Shown here: positions 33,367 through 43,928 of the stretch, piece by piece
Layout of the letters: each line of letters starts with the position of its first letter
Position numbering within the stretch: position 1 is the stretch's first letter
From: Lactifluus volemus
Lineage: Eukaryota > Basidiomycota > Agaricomycetes > Russulales > Russulaceae
Assembly: GCA_022376515.1 (NCBI GenBank)
Contig: WTXI01000127.1
Coordinates: 1 to 64,000, forward strand
DNA length: 64,000 bases
Direction: 5' to 3'
The notes under the pieces: model-generated
Told to the model about the DNA's origin: nothing
Seen by the model: the letters and a program-made list of their open reading frames with translations, nothing else
Databases searched by the model: none
Translations under genes and position numbers: made by a program

Positions 33367-34205
33367 CTACTTCAGGATACTGCAGGTCAAGAACGCTTCC
33401 CCTCACTCTCCACTACGTTTTTTCGTGGTGCGGATGCCACCCTTCTCATGTTCGACGTCAATCAGCCTGCGACGCTACATGGCCTCACCCGATGATGGTC
33501 CGAATTTCGTACCTGCGCACCACTCACAGATGAAGACATGGAAGAATACTGCCTCGTGGTAGTCGGAAATAAGACGATTCGGATAACGCTACTACGACTA
33601 TGGAAGAGGATGGCTTGCTCCTCCTCGACGAGCTCTTTCCGCCCTCGGATATGCTACCCACCAGCCGCAGTCCAGCAATGCCAGTGGATGAGAGAGACTG
33701 GTTACCTTCCCGCGTCGTCAATGGTTCCGACGACGATGAAATGTGCGTACATACGAACGGAAATTTGATTCTGGATACAATATCTCAGTCAGAGGGTAGG
33801 ACGACCCGGAGACCAGCTCCGCAGCGGCTGGCACCCACACCACCCCAGATGCCACCGACGGTGATCCCGAAGCCGACATAGATACCTCAGTTCCACATCA
33901 TCATGATCCCACTCCTTACATCCTCGATCGACCTCGCTTCGCATCATCACAAACGAACATCCAATCCCACTCACGCACTCCTAGCTTCAGCTTCGCGACA
34001 CACGGCGGCACCCTCGGCTCGACCCACACATGGGCTTCACCTCCTTCCAAACCCCCGTATCCTCCTTTTCCGATGGCACCCACACCGAACCATTCGAATC
34101 CGCGCTCTCCTCCCCACTTCTCGCGTTCTTGCTCCCCTTCGTCCTCCTCTCCGTTGTTACACGCTCATAAAAGACCGTGCACGACTTGGAGACGTTCGCT
34201 CTCGT
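33367..34205 (+). pseudogene. Decayed Rab-like small GTPase gene (copy 5)
   Basis: DTAGQERFPSLSTTFFRGADATLLMFDVNQPATLHGLTR reads without a frameshift from 33375, the best-kept core of all copies. TGA at 33493-33495 then stands where TRWWSEF has its first Trp. EDMEEYCLVVVGNKT follows, then the frame is lost. The G5 end is missing: the copy stops at about 34205 where foreign sequence starts. Confidence 0.8.
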
Positions 34206-34429
34206 CAGGGGGGTTTCGGTATCGCCATGGCCAGCCGCGGGGGTTGGTAGTCAGGGGCTCAGCGCTCCGCATTGGCTTGTGGTGCGTACCACACAACACA
34301 CGCAAATCTACATGGACACAAGCTATGGACTCAGGTCGTAGCGGTGCTAATAGAAGGCACGGACGCTGTATAACATGCTTGAGCTTTCCAACGTCTTGAA
34401 GTCCGTTCCCCTTTCACCCGCGCCCGCCC
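34206..34429. other. Junction region with a B-upstream fragment
   Basis: After a unique stretch, about 34270-34430 resembles 10040-10200 in the same orientation (CACACGCAAATCTA, AAGCTTGAGC-like, GTTCCCCTTTCACCC). It joins an inverted flank at about 34430, so this is a recombination join. Confidence 0.45.
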
Positions 34430-34925
34430 TCATCAATACCACCTCGGCCACACCACCTGGCTCAGTGCTATGTTACACTGGCCTGCGTTGCGTTTACTTG
34501 CTGACCCCTCTATGTCGTTCATCTCTTTGTCTCGTCTTGTCTCAGACTACTTGCCACACCTCGAATCACGTTTTATATTAGGTTGCGACCCGTTCTCCTT
34601 TCCTTACCATTTTCCTTGCCGTTCGACGTTCTTGTCCCACCAAGTTAGTTTATATCAAGGTTCGTTCTTGACTTACACCTCGTCAGTTAGCTTTCCCGTT
34701 TGTGTTATGGTATCACCCCTCGAGGCACCTTGGTCTGTTCCCCGTATATTCATTCGAAATGTATCTTATTTTTTTTTACAAGTCAGCACTTATATTCCGC
34801 AACACGTATTACGAAAAAGACGCAGTCCTCATATTTACAGGAATGGAGAAGGGTAGCTACGTGCGAAGGTCCCAACCCCCTCTGTCATTCTGTCTCTCCT
34901 CTTGTCGTTACTTTCAATCCCTTCG
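34430..34925 (+). repeat. Inverted copy of the B-gene 3' flank
   Basis: Reverse complement of the family at 6641-7620 (for example GGTCTGTTCCCCGTATAT, AGTCAGCACTTATATTCCGC, GTAGCTACGTGCGAAGG). It replaces the E2 pseudogene and bZIP site found before other A genes, so the gene at 35019 must use different upstream sequence. Confidence 0.65.
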
Positions 34926-35010
34926 CGTTTATTCATCGCAGCGCTCGGGCCGGGGAAGCCGGCCAGGGCCAGGGACAAACGGTTCTGGCACCCTCCAGTC
35001 AACCTCTTTG

Positions 35011-35037
35011 ATGCAAAAATGGATGACCTTTCCATAG
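35011..35037 (+). promoter_or_regulatory. Short upstream ORF overlapping an A-gene start
   Basis: MQKWMTFP then TAG, overlapping ATG 35019. Same as 3151-3177 with one codon changed. Confidence 0.5.
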
Positions 35038-36632
35038 GCTCAAACAGCAAGAACATTATTGCACTTCAACAGAAGGAATCGCTGATTCAACAAGAACCAA
35101 GTAAGACTTATCAGGGACAACCATATCGATTGCTAAGTTCTGTTGTATGCGTAGTAGGCCACGTGTTCCAGCCAGCAACAATCGGATCTCTACCAGACAA
35201 TGTCCTTATAGAGACATTCGATTTTTATCAAGTTGTTATCAATAAAAATATGGTAGACAACGAAGATCCATGGGATTGGGAAAGGCTAGTGCACGTATGC
35301 CGAAGATGGCGATACATCATTTTTGAATCACCAATCCGTCTCAATCTGCAGCTTTTTTGCACGGAGAAATCGCCCGTGAGGAAGTTGTTAGATGTCTGGC
35401 CGCCATTTCCTCTCGTCATCCGACTCGATTACAACCATTGGTATCCGGCATGGGAGGGCCCCAAAGAATGTATCGACTCGATGGACAACCTCGTTGCCGC
35501 ATTGGAGCACCGTGATCGCGTACACGGGATTCAAGTTGATATCGCCGATGCACCGGATCATCTATGTGAACAAATCTTTACGGCAATAGGGGGACCATTT
35601 CCAGCATTGAGATCTCTTTCATTTCGGTCAAGTGGTGAGAACACCCTTCTCCCAGATACACTCTTGAATGGATCCGCCCCTTGTCTACGAGATCTCACTC
35701 TTTGGGAAATCTCATTTCCGTCATTGCCACGACTCCTCTCTTCTACAAGTGACCTCACAGCTCTTAATCTTTACAATATTCCTGGGCTTGGGTGCATCTC
35801 ACCCGAGACAATGGCCACATCGTTGCCTGCGCTGCCAAGGCTCGAATACCTTATGATCAATTTCAATTACATGACACCTCACCGGCCTCACCCCGCACGA
35901 AGAAACCGAGCCCCGACTCGGTTTGTTCTCCCCGCTCTCAGAAGGCTGATGTTTGAAGGTGTGAGCGATTACTTGGAAGTCCTTGCGGCCCGATTCGATG
36001 CCCCACTACTCGATGACCTCCAGATAGTCCTTTTCGATCAGGTCGTCTTTGACATCCCGCAAACCGCTCGGCTCTGTAGTTGTTACCTGGACTCATTCAA
36101 CGCATACAGTCTAACCTTGACATTCCAGTTTCGGGACACCACCATTATCACCTTTCCCTCAGATACGACGCATCATTCTGTATTTTCTCCATCGAAATCT
36201 GTGTATTTGTACATCATGTCCAAAGACAAAGGTCGTCAAGTCCTTTATGTCGCCCATATATGCGGCCAGATTCCGCCCTTGCGCTCCGGCGTGAAGTCAC
36301 TCATCATCAAGTGCGACAGCCACACCGAGATCATGATCGATGATCCCACGCAATGGCTCCAACTATTTCACTCTTTCCCCTCTCTCCAGAGTCTTCAAAT
36401 ATCTGTCACGCTAGAGCAGTCCATCGCCTCTGCGTTAGAAAGGCCCACCGAAGAATCCCTGGCAGCTGCTGAAGTATTCCCCTCACTACACAGCCTCTCC
36501 ATTGTGGGGAATCAGTCAAGCGAAACTGTGCAACAACCCATCCAATCATTCGTCGCGGCCCGCCAGCACTCTGGTCGTCCTGTAGCCGTCTCTCGAGTTC
36601 GAATTTTCGATGAAGAACGTCGTCCTCGTTAA
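35019..36632 (+). CDS. A-type F-box/LRR-like protein, about 518 aa spliced
   Basis: Exon 1 is 35019-35100. The intron starts GTAAGA at 35101 and has two adjacent acceptors, TAG ending at 35154 and TAG ending at 35157; the second matches the site used in the relative at 49425. Exon 2 runs to 36632. The F-box has LPDNVLIETF (Thr for the usual Ile) and VHVCRRWRYIIF. The repeats include LPRLEYLMINF, LPALRRLMF and FPSLQSLQIS. With the first acceptor the 54-nt intron is stop-free and a multiple of three, so intron retention stays in frame. The frame is also open upstream of ATG 35019, but the IGSN leader defines the start. Its upstream flank is unlike that of the other A genes. Probable SCF substrate receptor. 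Confidence 0.85.
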   Translation: MDDLSIGSNSKNIIALQQKESLIQQEPSKTYQGQPYRLLSSVVCVVGHVFQPATIGSLPDNVLIETFDFYQVVINKNMVDNEDPWDWERLVHVCRRWRYIIFESPIRLNLQLFCTEKSPVRKLLDVWPPFPLVIRLDYNHWYPAWEGPKECIDSMDNLVAALEHRDRVHGIQVDIADAPDHLCEQIFTAIGGPFPALRSLSFRSSGENTLLPDTLLNGSAPCLRDLTLWEISFPSLPRLLSSTSDLTALNLYNIPGLGCISPETMATSLPALPRLEYLMINFNYMTPHRPHPARRNRAPTRFVLPALRRLMFEGVSDYLEVLAARFDAPLLDDLQIVLFDQVVFDIPQTARLCSCYLDSFNAYSLTLTFQFRDTTIITFPSDTTHHSVFSPSKSVYLYIMSKDKGRQVLYVAHICGQIPPLRSGVKSLIIKCDSHTEIMIDDPTQWLQLFHSFPSLQSLQISVTLEQSIASALERPTEESLAAAEVFPSLHSLSIVGNQSSETVQQPIQSFVAARQHSGRPVAVSRVRIFDEERRPR

Positions 36633-37025
36633 GGTTCACCGCACCTGCTCTCCTATTCTTCTTTCAACCTGTTCCCTGTCCTCCTTGCACAATCTTTTCT
36701 TCAAGTTGTCCAAGTATCTCTCACACCTTGACCACGATCTTGGACCGCCGCTCGGCCTGTGCCCTCAACCCCGCACAAGTCTTGTGCTCAGCACTCGCTT
36801 CGGCCACGACTACCTCAAATGCCTCGACTCGGTGGTATGTTGTAGCATGCCTCATATTCCTCTTTATCGTAGATTCCTCTGTCGTTTCTCTTTTGTGCCG
36901 GCGACAACCTCATTTCTGATCGCCTGACTACGTTGATAGCATCACTTTTGTATTTGTACTGAATGCGCTACCACTATCTACATTAACCACACGTAGCTAC
37001 GAACTTGAAATGTTACACAGTATTC
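36633..37025 (+). repeat. 3' flank of A gene
   Basis: Noncoding flank shared with 874-1344. Confidence 0.5.
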
Positions 37026-37585
37026 AAAAGATTATAACAAGAGTTGAGGAAGGAAGGAGCAACTCGGACTCGGACACTCCCCAAAGTGGGCGTACGGCCA
37101 ACATTAGCCGGTTTCCATTCGAAACGCTCTCGGGCGTGATGGACGAGTAGAAAGGGTATTGAGAAGAATGGGGAGATAAGTGAACTTGAAGTCGTGGGAA
37201 CAACGCGATATCCATGCCCAAGTCCATGCGACACTTCCGTGAAAAGTTGCGTACTGTGGGTAGGGCAAGTACGTCCTTGGCCTCTGGACTTGACACTCGT
37301 CGCCAACCCCGACCCTGACACGGTCGATTCCGAAAGAAGAGGGTAGGTTTATTCGGATCTAGTGGATGCAAACGGCGAGCTACTGATCGCTTTTCCGACG
37401 CGGTCTGTAGCTCTGAAACGTAAATAAGCGCGCCCGTGGTTGGGCTCTCATCGGGGGACTCAGATGTTACAACATCAGACGGATCGGCGGACGCTCCTTC
37501 ATCGACAATGATGCACAGACCTTTGCTAACTTTGGCTACCTGTCCTTTCTTGCACTAGGATTTTCCTTGAGAGTGCCTGCATACG
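37026..37585 (-). pseudogene. E2 fragment (lipoyl tail and subunit-binding part)
   Basis: Minus-strand pieces: VAKVSKGLCIIV (about 37510-37555), LHPLDPN and LPTVRNFSRKCRMDLG (about 37210-37370), then an abrupt join to KWKPANVGRTPT-like sequence (about 37080-37130) from much later in the gene. An internal deletion has removed the catalytic start. Confidence 0.7.
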
Positions 37586-37920
37586 GACTCGTGATCTCCA
37601 CGCTGACCTTGTGAAAATGCATCACACTCAGGGGGAGAGGCTCATTGAACAGGTTGAAAAGAGTGGCCAGTCACCAAAGTTACTCGTCTTGTCGGAGCTT
37701 GTCAGAGCTTGTCGACAAGCGTGACAAGACATGACAAGAAAATAAAATTGTAAAAATCTTGATGTACTTTGTTCTTGTCCCTTAGGTGAATATAGCAGTT
37801 CTCGTGCTGACAGCGTGCGAGTGATACTGATATACTTTACTTTTTCATCACCCTTAGGACAATATCACACTTGTTTATTAACTACAAAAAGCAACCCCAC
37901 CGTCAAAGATTGACGCTCCC
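37586..37920. other. Spacer downstream of the UBL-SH3 gene
   Basis: Contains an A-upstream-like piece (37586-37680), a foldback (37688-37738) and AT-rich sequence that probably holds the 3' end of the minus-strand gene that stops at 37921. Confidence 0.4.
37688..37738. repeat. Foldback of three CTTGTC and three GACAAG words
   Basis: The left arm (37688-37713) holds CTTGTC three times; the right arm (37714-37738) holds GACAAG three times, meeting at the palindrome GCTTGTCGACAAGC. As RNA it would form an imperfect hairpin of about 25 bp with almost no loop. It was not seen elsewhere in the window. Confidence 0.7.
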
Positions 37921-39584
37921 TTATTTCTGGAAGTACCAGAACAATCTAGACCAAAATCCCTGCCCCGATCTAAGGACGTAGGGCGTCTGCGTGCCGTTCA
38001 TATCATCCACGACATATAAATCGTATAGAAATCCACGAGGCTGCCTCTCCAAAATGAACGATAAATCCATGCTTCCACGTATACCCTTTCCGCCTGTGGC
38101 ACCATCTGCCTCCTTGATTGACCAGAAGGCATCTCTTCCTTCAAGAATGCCTTGAATCACCTGACGGTTGGTCTCTGTTGCCGAACGCGTGATCGATCTA
38201 TGGTTTTGGCCTTCGGCGCTCGCATCAACGAATGTGTTGATCCTTCCAGTAACGATACGCCTAACCTCCGAGGTTTCGGTTCCTGTGACCTCCATCGGAC
38301 CCTCATCGCTGAACCGGGTCGCAGGCTCGACGTTGCTAATTCTGTTCTCGGGTACTTTGATTCTGAGGCTGATCGAAGCAATACGACGGGATGGATGATG
38401 AGCGAAACTGTGGAGCTTGACCTGAACGTGGACAGCTTCACCCGGGATAACTTTGTGGTCGTAGGTGATGGCAGCTGATACGAAGGAAGCCCCGTCATCA
38501 GCAAAGCCGAGCTTGAAGTACAGGGGTTTTAATTCAGGGTATTGAAAAGCGCCTAGGGCAGGAATCGGTTGGCTCGCATCTAGTCGAACGGTCTTGATGG
38601 CCATTTCGGCGTCCACGACTTCGGAAGGTAAGAGAGCGCACCCCCTCCTAGGAAAGGGTTCCGGCGATTGAACCTTGGACTCGAAGTCAGGGTCCAAAAA
38701 GCTGAGACTCAGCTGCAATTAAATGTTCTGGGAGATGCAATGTTTCGTCGACATACCTTGCGATTTGTACATATCCAGACGGGAAAACAAGTTCGTCTGC
38801 TCCACCTGGTAGCCGACCGCGATACCAGTTCTCATCGACTTTTTCGACAATGACGATAGCGTCTCCGGGCATCAGGATCAGCCCCTCCTCGTTAGAAAAC
38901 TAAATAGCATTTCAGTCAGTTCAGCATCGTATCTCCGCACAAGCGATGCGACCTGCCATGTCTCCATTCCAATAATAAGACACCACAGCATACGCCAGGG
39001 GTTTCGACGCACCACCTCCTCCCCTGAGCCATTTTGGATTCCATGGTCTAAAAGCCTCAATCCATTTTGTAGTAGTTGGCCAGCAAAGACGAAGCTTTGT
39101 TCGTCTATGAGGACGGCAGTTAGATGGAAACGAAATTAGTATTTGAGGCGTACCCGGTGGTATCCGTTCCTTGCCCCAAATCTCAGCCTTCAATAGCGAA
39201 ACAGCTCCATCCAGAGGCGAGTAACATGTGAGCGTTTGCCCAGACAATCTTTTGACAAAGATTTGTGTTTCGGGTCGCTTCGAAAGAAACAATATGTTTC
39301 CCATGGTGTTGGCATAGGATTCCACAGTCCTGTCATCCTCGAGCTCTGCAATATCGTATTTTTGGAGCAGCCTGTAGGCTCTTTCTTCATCCAGATATTG
39401 AAGACATTGCTGTGCTAGAGGTGACGGAGATTATTAGCTAAAAAGATAGTCTTTTGAGGTTTGTACCGATGGGTATTCCGGTGGATTCCTTGATCTGAGC
39501 TTTCAAACTGCCGAGGGTGTCGGTAAGGGCCACGTCGAAGCCCAGACAGATTTCCCATTGATACTCGACAGATATTTGAACCAT
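37921..39584 (-). CDS. Five-exon gene: two ubiquitin-like domains, SH3-like domain, novel C-terminus (484 aa)
   Basis: Exons: 39584-39467, 39414-39154, 39104-38953, 38899-38757, 38701-37921. The introns are 52, 49, 53 and 55 nt with GT-AG borders, and the exons add up to an open 485-codon frame including the stop. The first domain (about 1-80) follows ubiquitin from MVQISV through SLKAQIKESTGIPIAQQ to ELEDDRTVESY. The second (from about 87) reads QIFVKRLSGQTLTC, LLKAEIWGKERIPPDEQ, FAGQLLQNG. The SH3 part has LMPGDAIVIVEKVDENWYRGRL and FPSGYVQ. The last 260 residues are unrecognised. Neither ubiquitin-like unit shows a processing Gly-Gly end, so both should stay attached. It could be an adaptor for ubiquitin-dependent sorting; this is inference. 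Single copy in the window and the only intact gene outside the F-box family. Confidence 0.75.
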
Positions 39585-39739
39585 TGATAGGAGAGAGATG
39601 TCAAGGGTCAGAACTAGGTGAGCTTCCCAGAGGGACACAGAAACATTTATGTGATGGAAGGACCCAAGTGTTGGGAGCACACCCTCGCAAGGCGCAAGTC
39701 GCGATACCCAAAAGATACCTACGCTTGGGGGGAGGTAGG

Positions 39740-41035
39740 CGCTCGTCAGCAAGCTTGAATGCCGCGGCAGCCCTCCCACCCATCCCTCAAATGATGCACC
39801 GACAACAGCGACTAAGAGTGGACAACAAAGTATGTCTCTGGTCACTTTTCGGTACTACGTCATCATTCCAATCTAGACGAGTCCGTGACTCTCCAAGTCT
39901 AGGTCCGCGGTTCTCCCCCCCACTTGTATCCTCCGAGCCGCGCCGCGGCGCTGGCTGCGCACCACCGTGACTCAGACAGTCAGACTACTACTGCACAGGA
40001 TACCGCCGGCCAAGACGCTTCTCCTTATCCCCACTCTCAACTATATTTTTTTTCGTGGTGTGGATGCCGCCCTTCTCATGTTCGACGTCAACCAGCCTGC
40101 GACGCCGCAAATCCTCACCCGATGATGGTCCGAATTTCGTGCCTGCGCACCGCTCGGCGCAGATGAAGACATGGAAGAATACTGCCTCGGGGTAGTCGGA
40201 AATAAAACTGACTTCCTTTCTGGTTCGGATCACACTACTACTACGGAAGAGGATGCCTTGTGCCTCATCGACGACCTCGTTCCGCCCTCGGATACCCGAT
40301 CCACCAGCAGTCTAGCAACACCAGTGGACGAGAGAGATTGGTTACCCGCCCGCGTCGTCAATGGATCCGACGACGACGAAATGTGAGTACATACGAACGG
40401 AAATTTGAATCCAGATACATCTCAGTCAGAGGGCATCATCCTCCTGGATGAGACCAGCACCGCCCACACCACCCCGGAGATCCCGAAGTCGACACGGATA
40501 CTTCAGTTCCCACTGTCATGATTCCACCCCTTACATCTCGATCGACCTCGCTTCGCATCACCACAAACGCACATCCAAATCCTACTTGCGCAACTCCCAA
40601 CTTCAGCTTCGTGACGCACGGCTCGATTTACCTCCTTCCAAATCCCCGCATCCTCTTTTTCCGATGGGCACCCACGCCGAACAATTTTGAATCCTCGCTC
40701 TCCTCCCCACTTCTCGCGGTTTCGCTCCCCTTCTTCCCGCCGTTGTTACACGCATAATAATTGATCCCACAAGACTCAGAGATGCTTGCTCTTGTCATCG
40801 ACGATATCGATATCCACCATACCCACGATCATGCCAGCGCAATACGTCACGGCGCAAGCCCTAGCACGAGTCATGCCACCTCGTCCCTTGTGGGGACTCA
40901 AGTTATTCTTCACGTTGACTAAAACGGGCGCGGGTGTCTTGGACGTGTTTGTCTACATCGCACAGCGTGTCGTCGTCACGCGTCGGGAATGGGAGGAACT
41001 GCGGGCATAGCCGCCGAATTGGATGAGGAAGAGCA
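39740..41035 (+). pseudogene. Decayed Rab-like small GTPase gene (copy 6)
   Basis: DTAGQ at about 40009-40023 is followed by a base loss (CAAGACGC for CAAGAACGC), so ERF is out of frame. DAALLMFDVNQPAT and VVGNKTDF are readable, TGA stands at 40123-40125 before WSEF, and the G5 region has TLTK instead of TSAK (about 40914-40925). The switch I part is damaged. It begins about 150 bp upstream of the UBL-SH3 gene start, on the other strand. Confidence 0.75.
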
Positions 41036-41826
41036 GTACAGTCGGTCTTGATCAAACTGACTCAGATTACGCAAAAGAGGACATTTAGAAGTTCCTTCTG
41101 TTCTTCGTGAGCGTTGGGGCAGACGCGTAATCGGTTATCTATGTCAATCCATTTTCCTAGGTTGGAAAGTCCCAAATTGTGATCTTTACCGCAAAGTCGT
41201 CTGCGTTACATATCGGCAACGCCATGACAATGAAATAGGGAGAAAAATGCGTTTTTGGTATTGGAAGGAACGATACGATAAAAGTGGCACAGCTGTGACA
41301 GCATATATGGGGAGAGACGGAACGATAGAGAAAGTCCGCACCACTACGTCGCGCGTGCGGCATGATAGCTACCCGCCATCCTCAATACGAGGACCGCATC
41401 TTCGTCATACGTTTTGCAGAGTGTATGTCCTGACTTGAAAAGATACATTTTGAATGCATATATGGGGAACAGACCAAGAAGTACCACAACACAAACGGGT
41501 AAGCTAACTGACGAGGTGCAAGTCAAGAACGAGACAGAAATAGGCTAACTTGGTGGGAGAAGAACGTCGAACCGCAAGGAAAATGATAAACGACACAGAG
41601 GCATCAACGAATAAACGCAACGCAGGCTAGTGTAACATAGCACTGATCCAGGGCATAAAGGGCTGTGTGGTCGAGATGACATTGTTAAAGGCAAGACGGG
41701 GCGGAGGGCGCGGGTTGATCACGTGAGAGGTCCAGAATCGTAGTCAGAAACGAAAGATATCGGGACGAGGACAGATGGTGGAAGGAGGAAATTGAACGAG
41801 TGGAAAGAAGGAAATGCGAAACACTC
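41036..41826 (-). repeat. Short version of the B-gene 3' flank
   Basis: Same family as 6641-7620 with deletions; the part at about 41335-41540 is nearly identical to 45620-45830. Noncoding. Confidence 0.5.
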
Positions 41827-43406
41827 CTAGGACAGTGGCTGCGCTGACCTTACGGTGGCTTCACTCGCGCGAGAGACAGCTACGGGGTGACCACTATGCT
41901 GGCGGGCTGCGACGAATGATTGTATGCCTTCAATTGGTGGCGCCGCAGTGTCAATGGGGGATAACCAGTTAGGTGCCTCAATGACAAGGCTATGTAGCGA
42001 GGGGAATGCATCGGTGGCCAATTCTCCCGTGAGTCCTCCTAACGCAGCTGCGATGGACCGCTCGAAGTAGGAATTAATTCGAAGACGCTGGACAGAGGGA
42101 AATGAGTGAAAGAGTTGGAGCCATACCGTCCGATCTATCTCGGTTTCTGGCTGGACGATCCCAAAGTCGCGATCGATGACGAGCGATTCCACGCTAGAGC
42201 GGAAGGACAGAATCTGGCTGCATATCTGTGCTATTGAAAACACTTGCCAATCTAAAGTGTTGCACTTTATATGCCACGAGCAACTCTGACCCATCGATCC
42301 CAATGAAGGGCGCGGCATATCGGATGGCAAGAAGAAAGCCTCGGAATCAGAATCGGAATCGGAATTAGACGTATTAAATGTCAAGGATAAACTGGATGTC
42401 CTGAAAGAGTCCAGGTGACCAAAGAACCGAATAGTTTGGGGGATATCAAAGACAAGTTGATTGAAGAAGTCTATCCTGAGGCGATCGGACCGGAGTAGAG
42501 GTGCATCGATTTGGCCTGCGAGAACTTCCAGGTACTCGCTGATACCTTGAAAATACAACTCAGTGAGAGCGGGGAGAACAGACCGGGTCGGTGGGGGAAG
42601 AGATCGGTTTCTTCGTTTGGGGTCAGGGGTCGGCGTTTCGAATCTGATCATGAGAGATTCAAGCTTCGGCAACACGGAGAGGCATGTGGCCATTCTCTCG
42701 GGTGGGATGTACCCAGAATTAGGTATATTGCCAAGACCAAGGGATGTGAGGTCTCTGGTAGTCAAGAGGAATTGTGGCAATGATGGAAATGAGATGTTCC
42801 GCCAGAGAGAGAGATGTTGTAAACGCGAGGCGGATCCATTCAAGAATGTGTTGGGAAGGGGTAACACACCAGAAAATGACTCAAGGGAAAGATATGTCAA
42901 ATCCGGAAATGGCTCCTGCATCACCGTCACAATTCGGTCCCATAAATTATCCCGGATTTGTGGATTATTGATAAGAATTGTCTGTACGCGATCACGATGC
43001 TCCAATGCGTCAATGAGGTTCCTGAATCCATCCTCACTCAGCCATTCTGACCAGATATCCAACAGTTTCCTCACTGGCGTTTTTGATGTGCAAACAAGTC
43101 GCAATTTGAGACGGAGTGGTGATGCAAAAATGGTGAATCGCCATCTTCGGCATACATGCACCAGCTTGAGACACCAATCGTGCTGCCATTGATTATTCGG
43201 GTTGGAGAATTGATAGAATATTTCTAGCAGGACGTCATCTGGGATCGATCCGATGGACACTCGTTGGAGCACGATGGGGCCTGCGCGATACAACTCAGCA
43301 ATCGTTACAGTCATCCTAGACGAGCCCTACCTGGTCCTGATTCGTTGCGGCGATGTGCAACTCGCTTTACTCTATTGAAGCCTATGGATCTGTCATCCAT
43401 TGGCAT
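41827..43406 (-). CDS. B-type F-box/LRR-like protein, 509 aa spliced
   Basis: Exon 1 is 43406-43331 (MPMDDRSIGFN...), the intron 43330-43281 (50 nt, GTAGGG...GCGCAG, branch-like GCTGAG), exon 2 43280-41827. Codons for KELFI are deleted from the leader, giving a direct ESGPG end. F-box: IPDDVLLEIF then VHVCRRWRFTIF. In the stretch before FLPSDMP it has an acidic Ser-Asp repeat (NSDSDSDSDSE), a site that varies strongly in the family. The protein sequence lies between the B and C groups (for example DPKRRNRSLPPPTR as in C). Intact. Probable SCF substrate receptor. Confidence 0.85.
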
Positions 43407-43928
43407 CAAATAGGCCCCAGGGAATGACCAGTCGGTGATACTATTGTCTGGTTGGGAGAATGGAGTCAGTCGCACGGATTCGAGCCTGAGGCCTGTGTGC
43501 AGACCTATGAGTAGCTACCACTTTGAAATAATGACTCGGAGGGATATAGGCGTGCTCAGTAGGATCCGTTGACAAAAATGGCAGCAGAGTAGTAGATGGT
43601 GGCTCGAGAGATGGGTGTATCGAGAGGGCCGTTGATCTGGTACCTGTTGTACACGCGGTACACAAGCGGTGTCCGACAGTCCACGTGGCTTCCACGGAAA
43701 GATTAGTCACAGATGGCTGTGTCAAATGGTTGTGTTGGGTCACGCGAGGCATTTGTGGATCGCTCTGACAGAGGTGGCTTCCTCCAGTACTTGCCCATGG
43801 GAACGAAGAAACGGTAAAAGATGCTGGCATGTCCTTTACATCACACAGGGCCAAAATTACGCGAACGGGTTACTCGCCATGGAGGATATTCAACTCACAA
43901 CTCTAACCTTGGGAACACAAGTGTTGTT
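43407..43928. repeat. Upstream segment of B gene, short version
   Basis: Closest to 19923-20395. No gene was seen. Confidence 0.5.
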
